Assembly: GCA_019695115.1 (NCBI GenBank)
Contig: JAIBAP010000011.1
Coordinates: forward strand, 1 to 64,000
DNA from: Caldilineales bacterium
GTDB taxonomy: Bacteria; Chloroflexota; Anaerolineae; J102
Reading direction: 5' to 3'
DNA: 64,000 nt
In this document: positions 1 to 10,640 of the stretch, piece after piece
Layout of the letters: each line of letters begins with the position of its first letter
How positions within the stretch are numbered: position 1 is the first letter of the stretch
Made by a program: the position numbers and the translations under genes
The notes under the pieces: generated by a model
The model's input: only the letters and a program-made list of their open reading frames with translations
Database searches by the model: none
What the model was told of the DNA's origin: nothing

Positions 1-179
1 AGCCTACTTTGATGCCAGGTGTCGACTGCTCGGCCGAGCCGGCGTTTGCGCCCCTGCCTGGATTATGTGAGTTCCGCCTACTTTAACTCATCTCCCTCTC
101 TTCGGGAAACTTTGACGCCCACCCCACCGCCTCTCGTCTGCACCCCTCCCCCGCCCACTCCATTTGGCCCTATGTCTGG

Positions 180-1067
180 GTGGGCCTGCTCTCGCACGTC
201 TTTTGGGGCAGCTACCCGGCCCTGGCCAAACGCGCGGTAGAGGAGCTCCCCAAGTTCTCGCTGCTGCTGCTGGCCTCGACGACCACCCTGCTGGTGGGGC
301 TGGCCCTGGCGTTCTGGCGCGAACGGCTGCGCCCTCGTCAGGTCTGGGGGGTGATGCGTTCCGAGCCGGTGCTGTGGGCGCTGGCCGTCGTCGTGGCCGT
401 TCGCTCCGTCACCAACATCCTCTCGATTGCCCTGACCCGCGCCGTGTGGGTGGCGATGATCGGTCTGCTGACCCCGTTCCTGGTGGCGATGATCGGCGAC
501 TGGCTCTATGGCGAAACCGCCCCCCGTTACACCTACCGGGCGATGCTGATCTCCACCGCCGGCGCCATCCTGGTCATCGTCCCCGATTGGAGTCAGATCG
601 GGGACGGGTTCAGCCGACGCGACCTCCTGGGCCTCCTGGTGGCTGCGACCTCCAGCCTGCTGCTGGCTTTCTACATGCAGTTGGTGCGCCGCAGCCATCT
701 GCGCCAGGTCGCGCACGGGCTGATCCTGACCCAGCAAGCGCTGGCGATGTCGCTTGCCTTTGCCGTCCTGACGCTGGCGGCCAGAGAGGATTGGGGCCAA
801 TGGCGCACGGCCTCGTCTGGGGCGCTGCTGGCCGCCCTGGGTGTGATCTGGCTGGCGCAGGTGGGCGGCAATGTCTTGCAGATCTTCGCCATCGGCGGGG
901 CCGGCGCCGCTCTCATCACCAGTCTGATGGGGCTGCGACTGGTCTCGGCCCTGGTGGTGGCGGGATGGCTGCTGGGTGAAGAGCTAACTTCCCCAGGCCA
1001 GTGGCTGGGCGCGGCCATCGTCGTCGCGACGGTGACGGTGTATCTGTGGTTACAGAGCAGGCCTTGA
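180..1067 (+). CDS. EamA/DMT-family membrane transporter
   Basis: Integral membrane protein of the drug/metabolite transporter superfamily, about 295 residues with roughly ten hydrophobic segments in two EamA-type halves; substrate unknown. The visible family signature is the N-terminal GLLSHVFWGSYPALAKR segment and the C-terminal GEELTSPGQWLGAAIVV segment. The start is doubtful: GTG at 180 is the first standard start in frame, but the reading frame is open back to position 87 and the residues just before it (IWPYVWV) look like the usual beginning of this family, so an ATT codon at 162, directly after a C-rich tract, is a possible start. An ATG at 172 is out of frame. It converges with the YceI gene, with a perfect hairpin between them. 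Family call good, substrate not assignable. Confidence 0.85.
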   Translation: MGLLSHVFWGSYPALAKRAVEELPKFSLLLLASTTTLLVGLALAFWRERLRPRQVWGVMRSEPVLWALAVVVAVRSVTNILSIALTRAVWVAMIGLLTPFLVAMIGDWLYGETAPRYTYRAMLISTAGAILVIVPDWSQIGDGFSRRDLLGLLVAATSSLLLAFYMQLVRRSHLRQVAHGLILTQQALAMSLAFAVLTLAAREDWGQWRTASSGALLAALGVIWLAQVGGNVLQIFAIGGAGAALITSLMGLRLVSALVVAGWLLGEELTSPGQWLGAAIVVATVTVYLWLQSRP

Positions 1068-1088
1068 AGTCTGTGGTGCAGGCGAAAT

Positions 1089-1121
1089 ACACCTGTCAGG
1101 TCTTGCCGACCTGACAGGTGT
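1089..1121. repeat. Perfect hairpin between convergent genes
   Basis: Two 14-base arms (1089-1102 and 1108-1121) are exact reverse complements around a 5-base loop. The hairpin lies between the stop codons of the EamA and YceI genes. There is no clear T-run, so it could be a REP-like palindrome, a bidirectional terminator, or both. Confidence 0.7.
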
Positions 1122-1132
1122 GAAGGATGATG

Positions 1133-1657
1133 TCAGTTCTTTCGCGTCAGCTCGGCATCGATCTCGATCGCTACCTCGTCGCCGACCAGCCAGCCGCCGG
1201 TTTCTAGACCCACATTCCAGGTCAGGCCCCAGTCTTTGCGGTTGATCTTGGTTTTGGCGTTGAAGCCGAGGCTCTCGGCGCCCCAGGGGCTCTTGGAACG
1301 GCCGATGAACTCGACATCCAGCGGCACCTCGCGGGTCACATCGCGAATGGTGAGGTCGCCGACCAGCCGGGCGCGCTCGGCATTGATCTGCTCGACGCGC
1401 TTGCTCTGGAAGTGGAGGGTGGGGTAGACCTCGGCGTTGAGGAAATCGGCCGAGCGGAGGTGGCCGTCGCGATGTGCATCGCGCGTATCCAGGCTGGCGG
1501 CGTCGATGTCCACCTTGACGGAGGTGCGCTCCGGGTTGGCTTCGTCCAGGTCGACAGCGACGTCGAATTTGTCGAAATGACCGCGGACTTTGGCCAACAT
1601 CATGTGGCGGACAGCGAATTGAATGTGCGTGTGGGAGGCATCAGTTTGCCAGGACAT
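1133..1657 (-). CDS. YceI family protein
   Basis: YceI/lipocalin-like beta-barrel protein of 174 residues, a family known to bind polyprenoid or other long amphiphilic ligands. The full domain is present, from the N-terminal DASHTHIQFAVRHM segment through TRDAHRDGHLRSADFL to the C-terminal VGDEVAIEIDAEL. There is no signal peptide, so this copy is probably cytoplasmic, unlike E. coli YceI. The start is supported by an AGGAGC ribosome site 7 bases upstream. It lies downstream of a MarR-family gene on the same strand, and the region upstream of it carries a palindrome nearly identical to one upstream of the marR gene, suggesting control by that regulator. Confidence 0.92.
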   Translation of the reverse strand: MSWQTDASHTHIQFAVRHMMLAKVRGHFDKFDVAVDLDEANPERTSVKVDIDAASLDTRDAHRDGHLRSADFLNAEVYPTLHFQSKRVEQINAERARLVGDLTIRDVTREVPLDVEFIGRSKSPWGAESLGFNAKTKINRKDWGLTWNVGLETGGWLVGDEVAIEIDAELTRKN

Positions 1658-1744
1658 GGGAAAAGCTCCTAATGATGGGATGGGGGGAATGGTGAATGGA
1701 AGGTGTGAGAGTTGTGACGATGGAAATCAGTATGCCGGCTGAAT

Positions 1745-1759
1745 GTTAGCCAGCTAAAT
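1745..1759 (-). promoter_or_regulatory. Putative MarR operator upstream of YceI gene
   Basis: The palindrome TTAGCCAGCTAA lies 90 bases upstream of the YceI start. Its extended form GTTAGCCAGCTAAAT matches the site at 2305-2319 upstream of the neighbouring marR gene at 13 of 15 positions. The shared palindrome before both genes is seen directly; binding by the MarR protein is inferred. Confidence 0.6.
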
Positions 1760-1780
1760 GAATGGGCAAAAAAAGAGGGG

Positions 1781-2224
1781 TCAGGGATAGGGTTGTTCGC
1801 TCAGGTTTTCGGCGGCCTGCAAGAGCAGGCGGCGAAAGATGATCTTTTCCTCCACGGTCATGTGGGCAAGGAGACGGGCTTCGGCCTCTGACCAGGCGGC
1901 TTCGGTCGCTTCACGCAAGGCCCGGCCTTTGTCGGTCAGGCGGACGCGCACCGCCCGGCTGTCTTCTTCATGCGTACACTTCGTGACCAGTCCAGCCTGT
2001 TCCAGGCGTTGATACATCTTGCTGATCGTAGCCGGCTGGACGGCCAACAGTTCGGCAAGCTCGTTTTGTGTACGTCCCTCTTGCATCCAAAGCTGCTCCA
2101 TGAACATCTCCTGGCCAGGATGGAGACCCAGAGCCTCCAGCTCGTGGCCGACAGCGCGACGGTGGGCGCCGCAAAGCCGGGCGAGGAGGAAGCCGGTGGT
2201 ATGGCAGATGGGCTCGGGGGGCAT
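1781..2224 (-). CDS. MarR-family transcriptional regulator
   Basis: Winged-helix DNA-binding repressor of 147 residues. The MarR core is clear: helix-turn-helix QNELAELLAVQPATISKMYQ followed by the wing with EEDSRAVRVRLTDKGRAL. Such proteins act as dimers and usually repress their own and adjacent genes until a small ligand is bound. The putative operator TTAGYCRGCTAA occurs upstream of this gene and of the downstream YceI gene, which fits autoregulation plus control of YceI. There is no Shine-Dalgarno site; the ATG directly follows an array of nine period-7 repeats read as C-rich on the coding strand. The ligand is unknown. Confidence 0.92.
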   Translation of the reverse strand: MPPEPICHTTGFLLARLCGAHRRAVGHELEALGLHPGQEMFMEQLWMQEGRTQNELAELLAVQPATISKMYQRLEQAGLVTKCTHEEDSRAVRVRLTDKGRALREATEAAWSEAEARLLAHMTVEEKIIFRRLLLQAAENLSEQPYP

Positions 2225-2228
2225 GGGG

Positions 2229-2291
2229 GGAGATTGGGGATTGGGGATTGGGGATTGGGGATTGGAGATTGGAGATTGGAGATTGGAGATT
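2229..2291. repeat. Heptanucleotide array (GGRGATT)9 before marR
   Basis: Nine tandem 7-base units, GGGGATT or GGAGATT, begin 4 bases from the marR start codon. On the marR coding strand the array reads as AATCYCC units and merges into CCCCCC before the ATG. It lies between the putative promoter (2322-2327) and the start codon and so should be transcribed as most of the 5' leader. Confidence 0.95.
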
Positions 2292-2304
2292 GGAGAGACG
2301 ATTC

Positions 2305-2327
2305 GTTAGTCGGCTAAATAAACTATA
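2305..2327 (-). promoter_or_regulatory. marR promoter -10 with overlapping operator
   Basis: On the minus strand a TATAGT -10 element (2322-2327) is followed a few bases later by the palindrome TTAGCCGACTAA (2307-2318), the near copy of the site upstream of YceI. A repressor bound here would block initiation. The -35 element is not obvious because the metG terminator lies directly upstream. Confidence 0.55.
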
Positions 2328-2331
2328 GAAG

Positions 2332-2361
2332 AAAAAAGGCCCCGTGTAAGTGCGGGGCCTT
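2332..2361 (-). terminator. Rho-independent terminator of metG
   Basis: On the minus strand a GC-rich hairpin (arms AAGGCCCCG, 2336-2344, and CGGGGCCTT, 2353-2361) ends in a run of six T. It lies 57 bases after the metG stop codon. Confidence 0.85.
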
Positions 2362-2417
2362 CCAATTTCGGCAGTTCGCCGCTCCAGTTTGTGCGAACAC
2401 AGCAACAGGGCGCACGC

Positions 2418-4193
<1,776 letters not shown>

Positions 4194-4203
4194 GGGGGTT
4201 AGT

Positions 4204-4361
4204 GGAGATTGGTTATTGGAGATTGGGCGATGGCGTACGCGGTGGTAGGGGCGTGGTCGCCACGCCCAGGAGTGGGATTGGGGGGTAATTGGTTATTGGA
4301 GATTGGTTATTGGAGATTGGGCGATGGCGTAGGGGGCGGTAGGGGCGTGGTCGCCACGCCC
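4204..4361. repeat. 60-bp direct repeat with heptads and REP-like palindrome
   Basis: Two copies of a unit of about 60 bases (4210-4267 and 4300-4361) each hold period-7 units of the GGAGATT/GGTTATT type followed by a palindrome with arms GGGCGTGG and CCACGCCC and loop TCG (stems at 4249-4267 and 4343-4361). Further heptads fill the space between them. The same palindrome type, with one compensated base change, lies inside the first ubiD gene at 9193-9215. No gene is seen in this gap before metG. Confidence 0.85.
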
Positions 4362-4410
4362 GTTCGCATTGTTTCCGGCATGGCAGTGTTCTGCTTGTCG
4401 CCCCGCCATC

Positions 4411-4686
4411 TCAGCGACCAAAGAGGTCGGCGTGAGTGCCTGTGCGGATGAGTTGCAGTTCGTCGCTGGTGATGCGATAGATGAAAATCCAGTCAGGTTG
4501 AAGGTGGCACTCTCGGTAGCCTTTCCAGCTACCGACCAGAGGATGGTCTCGATAGCGCCCCTCCAGGCTTTGGCCGTAGACAAGCGTTTCGATCACTGCT
4601 TCCAGTTTCGACAGATCGGCGCCCTGTCGCTGCAATCGCTTCACATCGCTGCGAAAACGCGTTGTCTGGCGCAGAAGAAGCGGCAT
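4411..4686 (-). CDS. yafQ: YafQ-family mRNA interferase toxin
   Basis: RelE/YafQ-type toxin of 91 residues, a ribosome-dependent mRNA endonuclease in characterised members. The pattern FRSDVKRLQRQG, LEGRYRDHPLVGSWKGYRECHL, WIFIYRI and LIRTGTHADLF is typical, including the conserved His, Asp and terminal His-Asp-Phe. The gene starts 3 bases after the stop of the dinJ-like antitoxin gene, the usual antitoxin-first order. Confidence 0.92.
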   Translation of the reverse strand: MPLLLRQTTRFRSDVKRLQRQGADLSKLEAVIETLVYGQSLEGRYRDHPLVGSWKGYRECHLQPDWIFIYRITSDELQLIRTGTHADLFGR

Positions 4687-4689
4687 CGG

Positions 4690-4950
4690 TCAGCTTTTCC
4701 AATCGGCGAATAGGTCAGCAGTCGTGCGGAAGACTTGCCCGCCGCCGCTTTCGATCTCACGCCTGGCTTCCAGCGTCTCGGCGTTGGGTCGCCGCGTGCT
4801 GGGCTGAAACGGCAGCCCACCGGTATTGACAGTTTGCTGCAAGAACATGCGAATGGCATCAGAAGTGGACAAACCCAGAGCGGCGAAGACAGCTTCGGCC
4901 TGTTCTTTGAGTTCCGGGCTGACCCGTGATTGTACGGCCACGGTTGGCAT
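4690..4950 (-). CDS. dinJ: DinJ/RelB-family antitoxin
   Basis: Ribbon-helix-helix antitoxin of 86 residues, expected to neutralise the YafQ-like toxin encoded next and to repress the operon. The RHH region is AVQSRVSPELKEQAEAVF followed by LGLSTSDAIRMFLQQ, the DinJ pattern. I chose ATG at 4950 because it follows a strong GGGAGGAA ribosome site and matches the family N-terminus; an in-frame ATG at 5004 would add 18 unconserved residues. Confidence 0.92.
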   Translation of the reverse strand: MPTVAVQSRVSPELKEQAEAVFAALGLSTSDAIRMFLQQTVNTGGLPFQPSTRRPNAETLEARREIESGGGQVFRTTADLFADWKS

Positions 4951-4991
4951 GAAGTGTTCCTCCCATTTCGATTGAATCGTCAGGTGTTTGC

Positions 4992-5021
4992 AGTTTACAG
5001 TCATTTGCCTGCATTTTGCAA
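4992..5021 (-). promoter_or_regulatory. Candidate dinJ-yafQ promoter
   Basis: On the minus strand TTGCAA (5016-5021) and TAAACT (4992-4997) are 18 bases apart upstream of dinJ. TTTGCA-type words recur three times between 4986 and 5056, which could be antitoxin half-sites. This is pattern reading only. Confidence 0.4.
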
Positions 5022-5073
5022 ATCATCCGTCAGAGGTGCACCTCATTTGCAAGGCGTAAGACAGGGATTTGGA

Positions 5074-6603
5074 TCACTGGGGCACATAAACCGTGCGCGG
5101 GCGCACGATCATGCCGGAGAGGGTGGGCGGGGCTTCGGTCGGGCTGAGATGCCCGGCCGGGCGATAGTAGGTGGTGAGTAATTGCAGCCAGGCAGGGTCA
5201 GTCTCGAAATAGTCGCTGTCATCGGCGATGATCATTGCCGCCTCCTTGTTCCTGATCAGGGCGATGAGGTCGTCGGGCAGGGGGTCGCGGCCTTGGCGGC
5301 GGGCGTGCCACAAGGCCGAAATCTGCACCGCCGGTTCTTTTCCGGCCAGCAGGGCGTAGAACGGATGCTGGAGAACCAGCACCGGGCCATCGGCGGCGGC
5401 GATGCGGGCAATCAGGCGGTCGCCGGCGGCGCGCATGGCCGCGGTCGGCGTCAGTTGCAGGGGGAGGACGGCGCTCGTCAGGTAGCGGGCCGGGTTGAAG
5501 AAGCAAAGGCCAAGCTGCATGGCCAGCGCCGCCCCCAGTATCCAGCGGCTTCGGCGACGATGGGAGGCCGGGCGCTGCGCCAACTCCGCCCATAACAGCG
5601 CCGGGGCCAGACACAAGAGCGCATAGGCCGGCATCAGGTGATTGAGATTGCCGCCCACCGAAGTGCGGCCCAACAAGGCAACGCCCACGGCAACGGCCGT
5701 GAAGAAAAACCACGGCTGCAGGAGGAAGAAGCGCCATCCCCGCCGCCGCCAGGCCAGGAACACGGCCAGGGAAAGGAGGGCGACGAGCGCCGCCATGCTC
5801 CCTGCGAAATCCCAAACCAGGCTACGCAGAAGACGAATCAGCTGCAAATCGCTGGAGCCGCCCTGGATGGCGAAGACATAATAGCCAAAGCCGCCGCTGG
5901 TCGTTCGTTGCAGCCAGAAGAAAACCAGGCTCCCCACGCCGATCCCGGCGGCAAAGAACGGCCATGAGCGGCCGCGCCGCGCCCATAGTAGATAGCAGCT
6001 CGCGGCGATGAAGAAGAGGACACCTTGTTGTTTGCTGAAGAAGGCCGCCATGAGCGCCAGCGCGGCGGCGATGAGGCCGGCCATCGAGTCGGTGCGATAG
6101 ACGGCCAGGCTGAAGCCGGCCACCACCAGCATCAGGAAAAGCGCATCGACGCGCGCTAACTCATACCATCCTCCCACCACCCGGTTTCCCAGGAAGAACA
6201 GCACCATCACCGCCGCCGCCAGGAGGTTGCTGCGGCTCTCGCGGCGAGCGACGCCGAAAAGAATCAGGGCGGTGGCGATGGTGGCAAGGACAGACAGCGC
6301 CCGCAGAGGCCAGAACGCCGCCCCGGCCAGTCGCAACAACCACGAACCCAGCCACGGGTACAGCGGTGGATAGGCGTGGGGAACGAAGATGGCGTTGGCG
6401 GGCAAATAGGTCGACAGGCTGTGCGCCATCCGCCACGCCTGCATCAGCATCCCATCCTCGATGAAATCGAGGTCATAGGGATAGATAAGGCGCGGCCAGG
6501 AAAAGATCAGATAGGCGACGATGGCGGCCAGGGCCAGCCAACGCCCCGGCTGCCCTCGCCAACAAGTCGCCAAACGCTCGCTCATAGGCAAGGCCGCCCC
6601 CAT
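5074..6603 (-). CDS. GT-C fold membrane glycosyltransferase-like protein
   Basis: Polytopic membrane protein of 509 residues resembling the PMT/ArnT (GT39/GT83) group, which transfers sugars from polyprenyl-phosphate donors outside the membrane. The first loop carries an acidic motif, YPYDLDFIEDGMLMQAWR, at the position of the catalytic Asp/Glu of this class, followed by HAYPPLYPWLGSWLLR, and there are about ten hydrophobic helices. Acceptor and donor are unknown. It follows pgm by 12 bases on the same strand, so the two may be co-transcribed and linked through sugar-phosphate supply. ATG at 6585 is an alternative start. Confidence 0.75.
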   Translation of the reverse strand: MGAALPMSERLATCWRGQPGRWLALAAIVAYLIFSWPRLIYPYDLDFIEDGMLMQAWRMAHSLSTYLPANAIFVPHAYPPLYPWLGSWLLRLAGAAFWPLRALSVLATIATALILFGVARRESRSNLLAAAVMVLFFLGNRVVGGWYELARVDALFLMLVVAGFSLAVYRTDSMAGLIAAALALMAAFFSKQQGVLFFIAASCYLLWARRGRSWPFFAAGIGVGSLVFFWLQRTTSGGFGYYVFAIQGGSSDLQLIRLLRSLVWDFAGSMAALVALLSLAVFLAWRRRGWRFFLLQPWFFFTAVAVGVALLGRTSVGGNLNHLMPAYALLCLAPALLWAELAQRPASHRRRSRWILGAALAMQLGLCFFNPARYLTSAVLPLQLTPTAAMRAAGDRLIARIAAADGPVLVLQHPFYALLAGKEPAVQISALWHARRQGRDPLPDDLIALIRNKEAAMIIADDSDYFETDPAWLQLLTTYYRPAGHLSPTEAPPTLSGMIVRPRTVYVPQ

Positions 6604-6615
6604 GTGATGGCAAAA

Positions 6616-8262
<1,647 letters not shown>

Positions 8263-8266
8263 AGAG

Positions 8267-8322
8267 GGAGATTGGGGATTGGAGATTGGGGATTGGAGAT
8301 TGGAGATTGGGGATTGGAGATT
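8267..8322. repeat. Heptanucleotide array (GGRGATT)8 before pgm
   Basis: Eight contiguous 7-base units alternating GGAGATT and GGGGATT. The array begins four bases from the pgm ATG, read on the pgm strand as AATCYCC units. It is the same family as the arrays before marR and metG. Confidence 0.95.
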
Positions 8323-8417
8323 GGCGGGCGGAGGGATGAGTGGGTTCCTCCAGGTTGCGTGCGGCCATGAAGTATAGTTGATCGACTGAACCGACTCAAA
8401 GAGGCGTTACACCGGGC

Positions 8418-8446
8418 TTGTCAAAGTCCCAAAGGTCGTTTAGCAT
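8418..8446 (+). promoter_or_regulatory. Candidate promoter of first ubiD gene
   Basis: TTGTCA (8418-8423) and TAGCAT (8441-8446) are separated by 17 bases, upstream of the cruciform and repeat array that precede the ubiD start. Confidence 0.45.
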
Positions 8447-8451
8447 CTCAA

Positions 8452-8509
8452 GGTGTCAAGGTGCGACGCACTTGGCAAGTGCGTCGCACCTGCGGCCTGC
8501 CTTGACACC
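8452..8509. repeat. Nested double palindrome
   Basis: An inner perfect 15-base inverted repeat (8459-8473 and 8477-8491, loop GGC) lies inside an outer 10-base inverted repeat GGTGTCAAGG (8452-8461) and CCTTGACACC (8500-8509). The two stems overlap by a few bases, so they are alternative or branched structures. It sits in the leader of ubiD directly before the GCCACCT heptads. Confidence 0.85.
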
Positions 8510-8510
8510 C

Positions 8511-8545
8511 GCCACCCGCCACCTGCCACCTGCCACCTGCCACCT
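8511..8545 (+). repeat. Heptanucleotide array (GCCACCY)5 before ubiD
   Basis: One GCCACCC and four GCCACCT units in tandem, followed by GCCCCTCCCC and then the ATG at 8556. The unit differs in sequence from the GGRGATT arrays but has the same period and position. Confidence 0.95.
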
Positions 8546-8555
8546 GCCCCTCCCC

Positions 8556-10157
8556 ATGCCCTACCGCGACCTCCGTCACTTCATCGAACGCCTGGAAAAA
8601 GCCGGCGAACTCCGGCGCATCACCGCCCCGGTCGATCCGCAGCTGGAGATCACCGAGATCACCGACCGGGTGAGCAAAGGCCCGGCCGAGCAGAACAAAG
8701 CCCTGCTGTTCGAGCGCGTCAAAGGCTCGGACATGCCGGTGCTGATCAATGCCCTGGGCAACCCGCGCCGCATGGCCTGGGCGCTGGGCGTCGAGAATCT
8801 GAACGACCTGCACGACAACCTGGCCAAACTGATCGACCTCAAGCTGCCGCAAGGCTTTGGCCCTGCCCTGGGCCGCGCCGGCGATCTGGTGGGCGCACTG
8901 CGCAGTATCGGCCTCAAACCGAGCATCGTCGGCAAGGCCCCCGTGCAGGAAGTGGTCAAGACCGGCGCTGACGCCACCCTGGCCGGCCTCCCCATCCTCA
9001 CTTGCTGGCCCCACGATGGCGGCCCCTACCTCACCATGACCACCGTCATCACCCGCGACCCGGCCAACAACGTGCGCAATGTGGGCATGTACCGGGTGCA
9101 GGTGTATGACGAGCGCACGGTGGGTATGCACTGGCAATTGCACAAAGGCGGGGCCGAGCACGAGCGCGCGGCCCGCGAAACCCGCGAAACCCGTAGGGGC
9201 GAGGTCTCCTCGCCCCCCTCGCCCCCCTCATCTTCCTCGCCCCCCTCGCCCCCCTCATCTTCCTCGCCCTCCTCGCCCCCCTCGCCTTCCTCGCCCTCCT
9301 CGCCCTCCTCCTCCCTACCGGTTGCCATCAGCCTGGGCGGCGACCCGGCCGTGATGTGGTCGGGCAGCGCCCCGCTGCCTCCTGGCATCGACGAATTCCT
9401 GCTGGCCGGCTGGCTGAGGGGCAAGCCGGTGGACCTGGTGCGCTGCGTCAGCCAACCGCTGGAGGTCCCCGCTCAGGCTGAGATCGTGATCGAAGGCTAT
9501 GTCGATCCCTCCGAAAGCCGACTCGAAGGCCCCTTTGGCGACCACACCGGCTTCTACACCCCGCCCGCCCCCTATCCCGTCCTCCACATCACCGCCGTCA
9601 CCCACCGCCGGCAGCCCATCTACCCCACCACTATCGTCGGCAAACCACCGATGGAGGACTATTGGATGGGCAAGGCCACCGAGCGCCTGTTCTTGCCGCT
9701 GATGAAACTTTTTCAGGGCGAAATCGTCGACGTGAACATGCCAGCGGCGGGCGTCTTCCACAACCTCATCTTCGTCTCGATCAAAAAGCGCTTCCCCGGC
9801 CACGCCCGCAAGGTCATCAACGGGCTGTGGGGGCTGGGGCTGATGATGCTAACCAAGTGCATCGTCATCTTCGATGCCGAAGTCGATGTCCAGAACGAAG
9901 CCGAAGCTCTTTTCCACATGTTCGGCAATGTCGACTGGGGCCGTGATGTCATCATCCAGGATGGCCCCGTCGATGCCCTCGACCACGGCAGCCACCACTT
10001 CGCCTTTGGCGGCAAGATCGGCATCGACGCCACCCACAAGCTGCCCGAAGAAGGCTACACCCGCGGCTGGCCTACTCCCATCGCTATGAGCGACGAGATC
10101 AAAGAGCGGGTCGGGCGGCGGTGGTTGCAGTATGGCTTCGGCGCCGCGCCGGGTTGA
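8556..10157 (+). CDS. UbiD-family prenyl-FMN-dependent decarboxylase
   Basis: UbiD-type decarboxylase of 533 residues, in a family that acts on aromatic or unsaturated acids such as ubiquinone or menaquinone precursors and needs prenylated FMN made by UbiX. The start MPYRDLRHFIERLEKAGELR, the NNVRNVGMYRVQVYDERTVG core, SLGGDPA, and the C-terminal WGRDVIIQDGPVDALDH segment are family features. I chose ATG at 8556; the frame extends upstream through repeats only. Residues about 205-254 are an in-frame low-complexity insert rich in Ser and Pro, made of a REP-like palindrome and CT-rich repeats, where relatives have a short linker before LPVAISLGGDP. Without it the length is normal. No ubiX is in the window, so the substrate is open; a quinone pathway role is a guess. 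Confidence 0.92.
   Translation: MPYRDLRHFIERLEKAGELRRITAPVDPQLEITEITDRVSKGPAEQNKALLFERVKGSDMPVLINALGNPRRMAWALGVENLNDLHDNLAKLIDLKLPQGFGPALGRAGDLVGALRSIGLKPSIVGKAPVQEVVKTGADATLAGLPILTCWPHDGGPYLTMTTVITRDPANNVRNVGMYRVQVYDERTVGMHWQLHKGGAEHERAARETRETRRGEVSSPPSPPSSSSPPSPPSSSSPSSPPSPSSPSSPSSSLPVAISLGGDPAVMWSGSAPLPPGIDEFLLAGWLRGKPVDLVRCVSQPLEVPAQAEIVIEGYVDPSESRLEGPFGDHTGFYTPPAPYPVLHITAVTHRRQPIYPTTIVGKPPMEDYWMGKATERLFLPLMKLFQGEIVDVNMPAAGVFHNLIFVSIKKRFPGHARKVINGLWGLGLMMLTKCIVIFDAEVDVQNEAEALFHMFGNVDWGRDVIIQDGPVDALDHGSHHFAFGGKIGIDATHKLPEEGYTRGWPTPIAMSDEIKERVGRRWLQYGFGAAPG
9193..9318. repeat. REP-like palindrome and TCGCCC-rich repeat inside ubiD
   Basis: A palindrome with arms GGGCGAGG and CCTCGCCC (9197-9215) begins this tract, followed by about 100 bases of CT-rich units such as TCGCCCCC and TCATCTTCC. 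It is read in frame as a Ser/Pro-rich loop. The palindrome is the same type as those at 4245-4267 and 4339-4361. Confidence 0.9.
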
Positions 10158-10171
10158 GCGACGGCTTCGGT

Positions 10172-10477
10172 TCAGCCCTCGGCCTCGCACTGAGGACAAT
10201 GCCGGGGGTCGCTCAGCTCGATCAGGTGTCGGGCGCAGACGGCATAGACCTCGACCCGCTCGAGCAGGCCCCAACGCCGGGTGACCGTGGCTTCGAGGGC
10301 GATCTCGCGGCAGGTGGTGTTTTGTAGGAGATCGGGGACAGGGCACGAATCGCAGAGGGCGCGGCGCCAGGGCCGTGATTCCGGGTTGCGCTTGATCAGG
10401 CGACATTCCTCGTAGTCTTTGCCACGGTGGTAATCGCCGTAGAAATAGCGGCAGTTGACGGGTTTGGTGGCGGCCAT
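10172..10477 (-). CDS. Small cysteine-rich protein of unknown function
   Basis: Predicted 101-residue cytoplasmic protein. I do not recognise a named function. It has seven cysteines, several in pairs (CDSC, CPQC, CRYF and the ECRLI region), suggesting a structural metal site, and an NCRYFYGDYHRGKDYEECRL N-terminus. I chose ATG at 10477 because the upstream extension (to 10576) is a repeat-poor, unconserved-looking segment. It converges with the first ubiD gene, 14 bases apart. Confidence 0.65.
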   Translation of the reverse strand: MAATKPVNCRYFYGDYHRGKDYEECRLIKRNPESRPWRRALCDSCPVPDLLQNTTCREIALEATVTRRWGLLERVEVYAVCARHLIELSDPRHCPQCEAEG

Positions 10478-10640
10478 CAGGCGGAGAAGGAGCGGAGCAG
10501 GAGTTTGGAAGGGCGCCGCACAGGCGGAAAGGGTCAATGCTGCTGGCGGCGAAACACAGCACGACGAGAAAAGCAAGGCTTAATTCTAGCGCGTCCGGGC
10601 AGTGGCGCAGTGGCTGGCAATCCGGTTGGCAGGCGTCAGA

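Noticed and set aside
1-90. Possible 3' end of an upstream gene
   Set aside because: No frame with coding character reaches the left edge.
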